From: Micromonospora vinacea
Lineage (GTDB): Bacteria; Actinomycetota; Actinomycetes; Mycobacteriales; Micromonosporaceae
Assembly: GCF_015751785.1 (NCBI RefSeq)
Contig: NZ_JADOTY010000001.1
Span: 3,286,001 to 3,350,000, forward strand
Reading direction: 5' to 3'
Length of the DNA stretch: 64,000 bases
The position numbers and the translations under genes are program-made. The notes beneath the pieces were generated by a model. That model searched no databases. It saw nothing but the letters and a program-made list of their open reading frames with translations, and was not told where the DNA came from. This document shows, in pieces, positions 63,693 through 64,000 of the stretch (its first letter is position 1; the number at the start of each line of letters is the position of its first letter).

Positions 63693-64000
63693 GTGGACCC
63701 GCTCGATCGCATCGACGAACTGATCGCCATCCTGGAGCAGGCCCGCTCCGTCCCGATGTCGCGCAACAACTGCATGGTCGACCGGGGTGAGATGATCGCT
63801 GCCCTCGATGAGATGCGTGCCGATCTCCCCGCCGACCTGCGTCGCGCCGCCGCACTCCTGGAGGAGCGCGACAAGATCATGGACGCCGGCAAGCGTGAGG
63901 CGGACCGGATCATCAGCGAGGGTGAGGCAGAACACGCCCGCCTGGTCTCGGTGAACGAGATCACCGTGTCGGCCGAGCACGAGGGCGCCCGGATCATCGG
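63693..64000 (+). CDS. DivIVA/SepIVA-like coiled-coil protein (partial)
   Basis: The first 102 codons are visible and the frame is open at the window end. The protein begins MDPLDRIDELIAILEQARSV, then a conserved SRNNCMVDRGEMIAALDEMR block and a long charged helix (RREAADRI-like GKREADRIISEGEAEHARLV) of DivIVA coiled-coil type. Position after coaD and sequence match mycobacterial SepIVA and its actinobacterial relatives, which act in septum assembly and growth. GTG 63693 follows GAGG by 7 nt. Confidence 0.85.
   Translation, partial: MDPLDRIDELIAILEQARSVPMSRNNCMVDRGEMIAALDEMRADLPADLRRAAALLEERDKIMDAGKREADRIISEGEAEHARLVSVNEITVSAEHEGARII

Overview
The window is a high-G+C chromosomal segment from an actinomycete, most likely a member of the Micromonosporaceae such as Micromonospora or Salinispora. 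This is inferred from strong G/C third-position bias, frequent GTG starts, an actinobacterial gene order (ppk–CHAD–mutT1, ddl–DUF3515, rpmB/DAK2–recG–rsmD–coaD), a mycobacterial-type HU with a lysine-rich tail, Scr1/DUF397 pairs, and a short repeat whose translation begins MSERSER. No phage, IS element, CRISPR array or rRNA is visible. The content is core metabolism and housekeeping with a few accessory small genes.

Layout. 1–3.5 kb: the end of a ROK-family gene, a secreted DUF3152 metzincin-like protein, a DUF4352 membrane protein and a lipoprotein. 3.7–23 kb: a spread-out branched-chain amino acid (BCAA) region with ilvD, ilvB-ilvN-ilvC, leuB, ilvE and cimA, plus serA, a GGDEF–EAL protein, ApbE, a tyrosine phosphatase, a PRC-barrel protein and ahpD beside an eroded ahpC. 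23–32 kb: a membrane endonuclease/exonuclease/phosphatase (EEP), a secreted protein, a MoxR–DUF58–VWA operon with a trypsin-like protease, ArfB and conserved membrane proteins. 32–37.7 kb: an FAH-family hydrolase, tRNA-Gln, two identical tRNA-Glu genes, ndgR divergent from leuCD, and hupB. 37.8–46 kb: a second membrane EEP protein, the polyphosphate operon ppk–CHAD–mutT1 behind a candidate PHO box, a cold-shock-like protein, cofC and plsC. 46–54.8 kb: gpsA, a Cys/Met-type PLP enzyme, a PrmC-like methyltransferase, a ROK kinase, an Scr1/DUF397 pair, small coupled ORFs, ddl, DUF3515 and a stand-alone Lrp ligand domain. 54.8–64 kb: thiL, a GNAT, rpmB, a DAK2-type kinase, recG, an LPLTG surface protein, rsmD, coaD and the start of a SepIVA/DivIVA-like gene.

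How the genes work together. The window holds every enzyme of the threonine-independent (citramalate) route to isoleucine: CimA, LeuCD, LeuB, IlvBN, IlvC, IlvD and IlvE. It also holds the valine pathway and all of leucine synthesis except LeuA. Control is visible in the DNA. ilvB and cimA each sit behind a short leader peptide, a hairpin and an intrinsic terminator, which is the layout of ribosome-mediated attenuation. leuCD faces ndgR, an IclR-family regulator.

Recurring small-scale features. At least eight start codons lie 6–7 nt downstream of a TANNNT-like -10 box, as expected for leaderless mRNAs. Many junctions are ATGA or GTGA overlaps. plsC and gpsA are linked by two tandem, self-coupled mini-ORFs made from one repeated unit. 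Four intergenic long-stem palindromes share a GATC-containing terminal motif and look like one repeat family.
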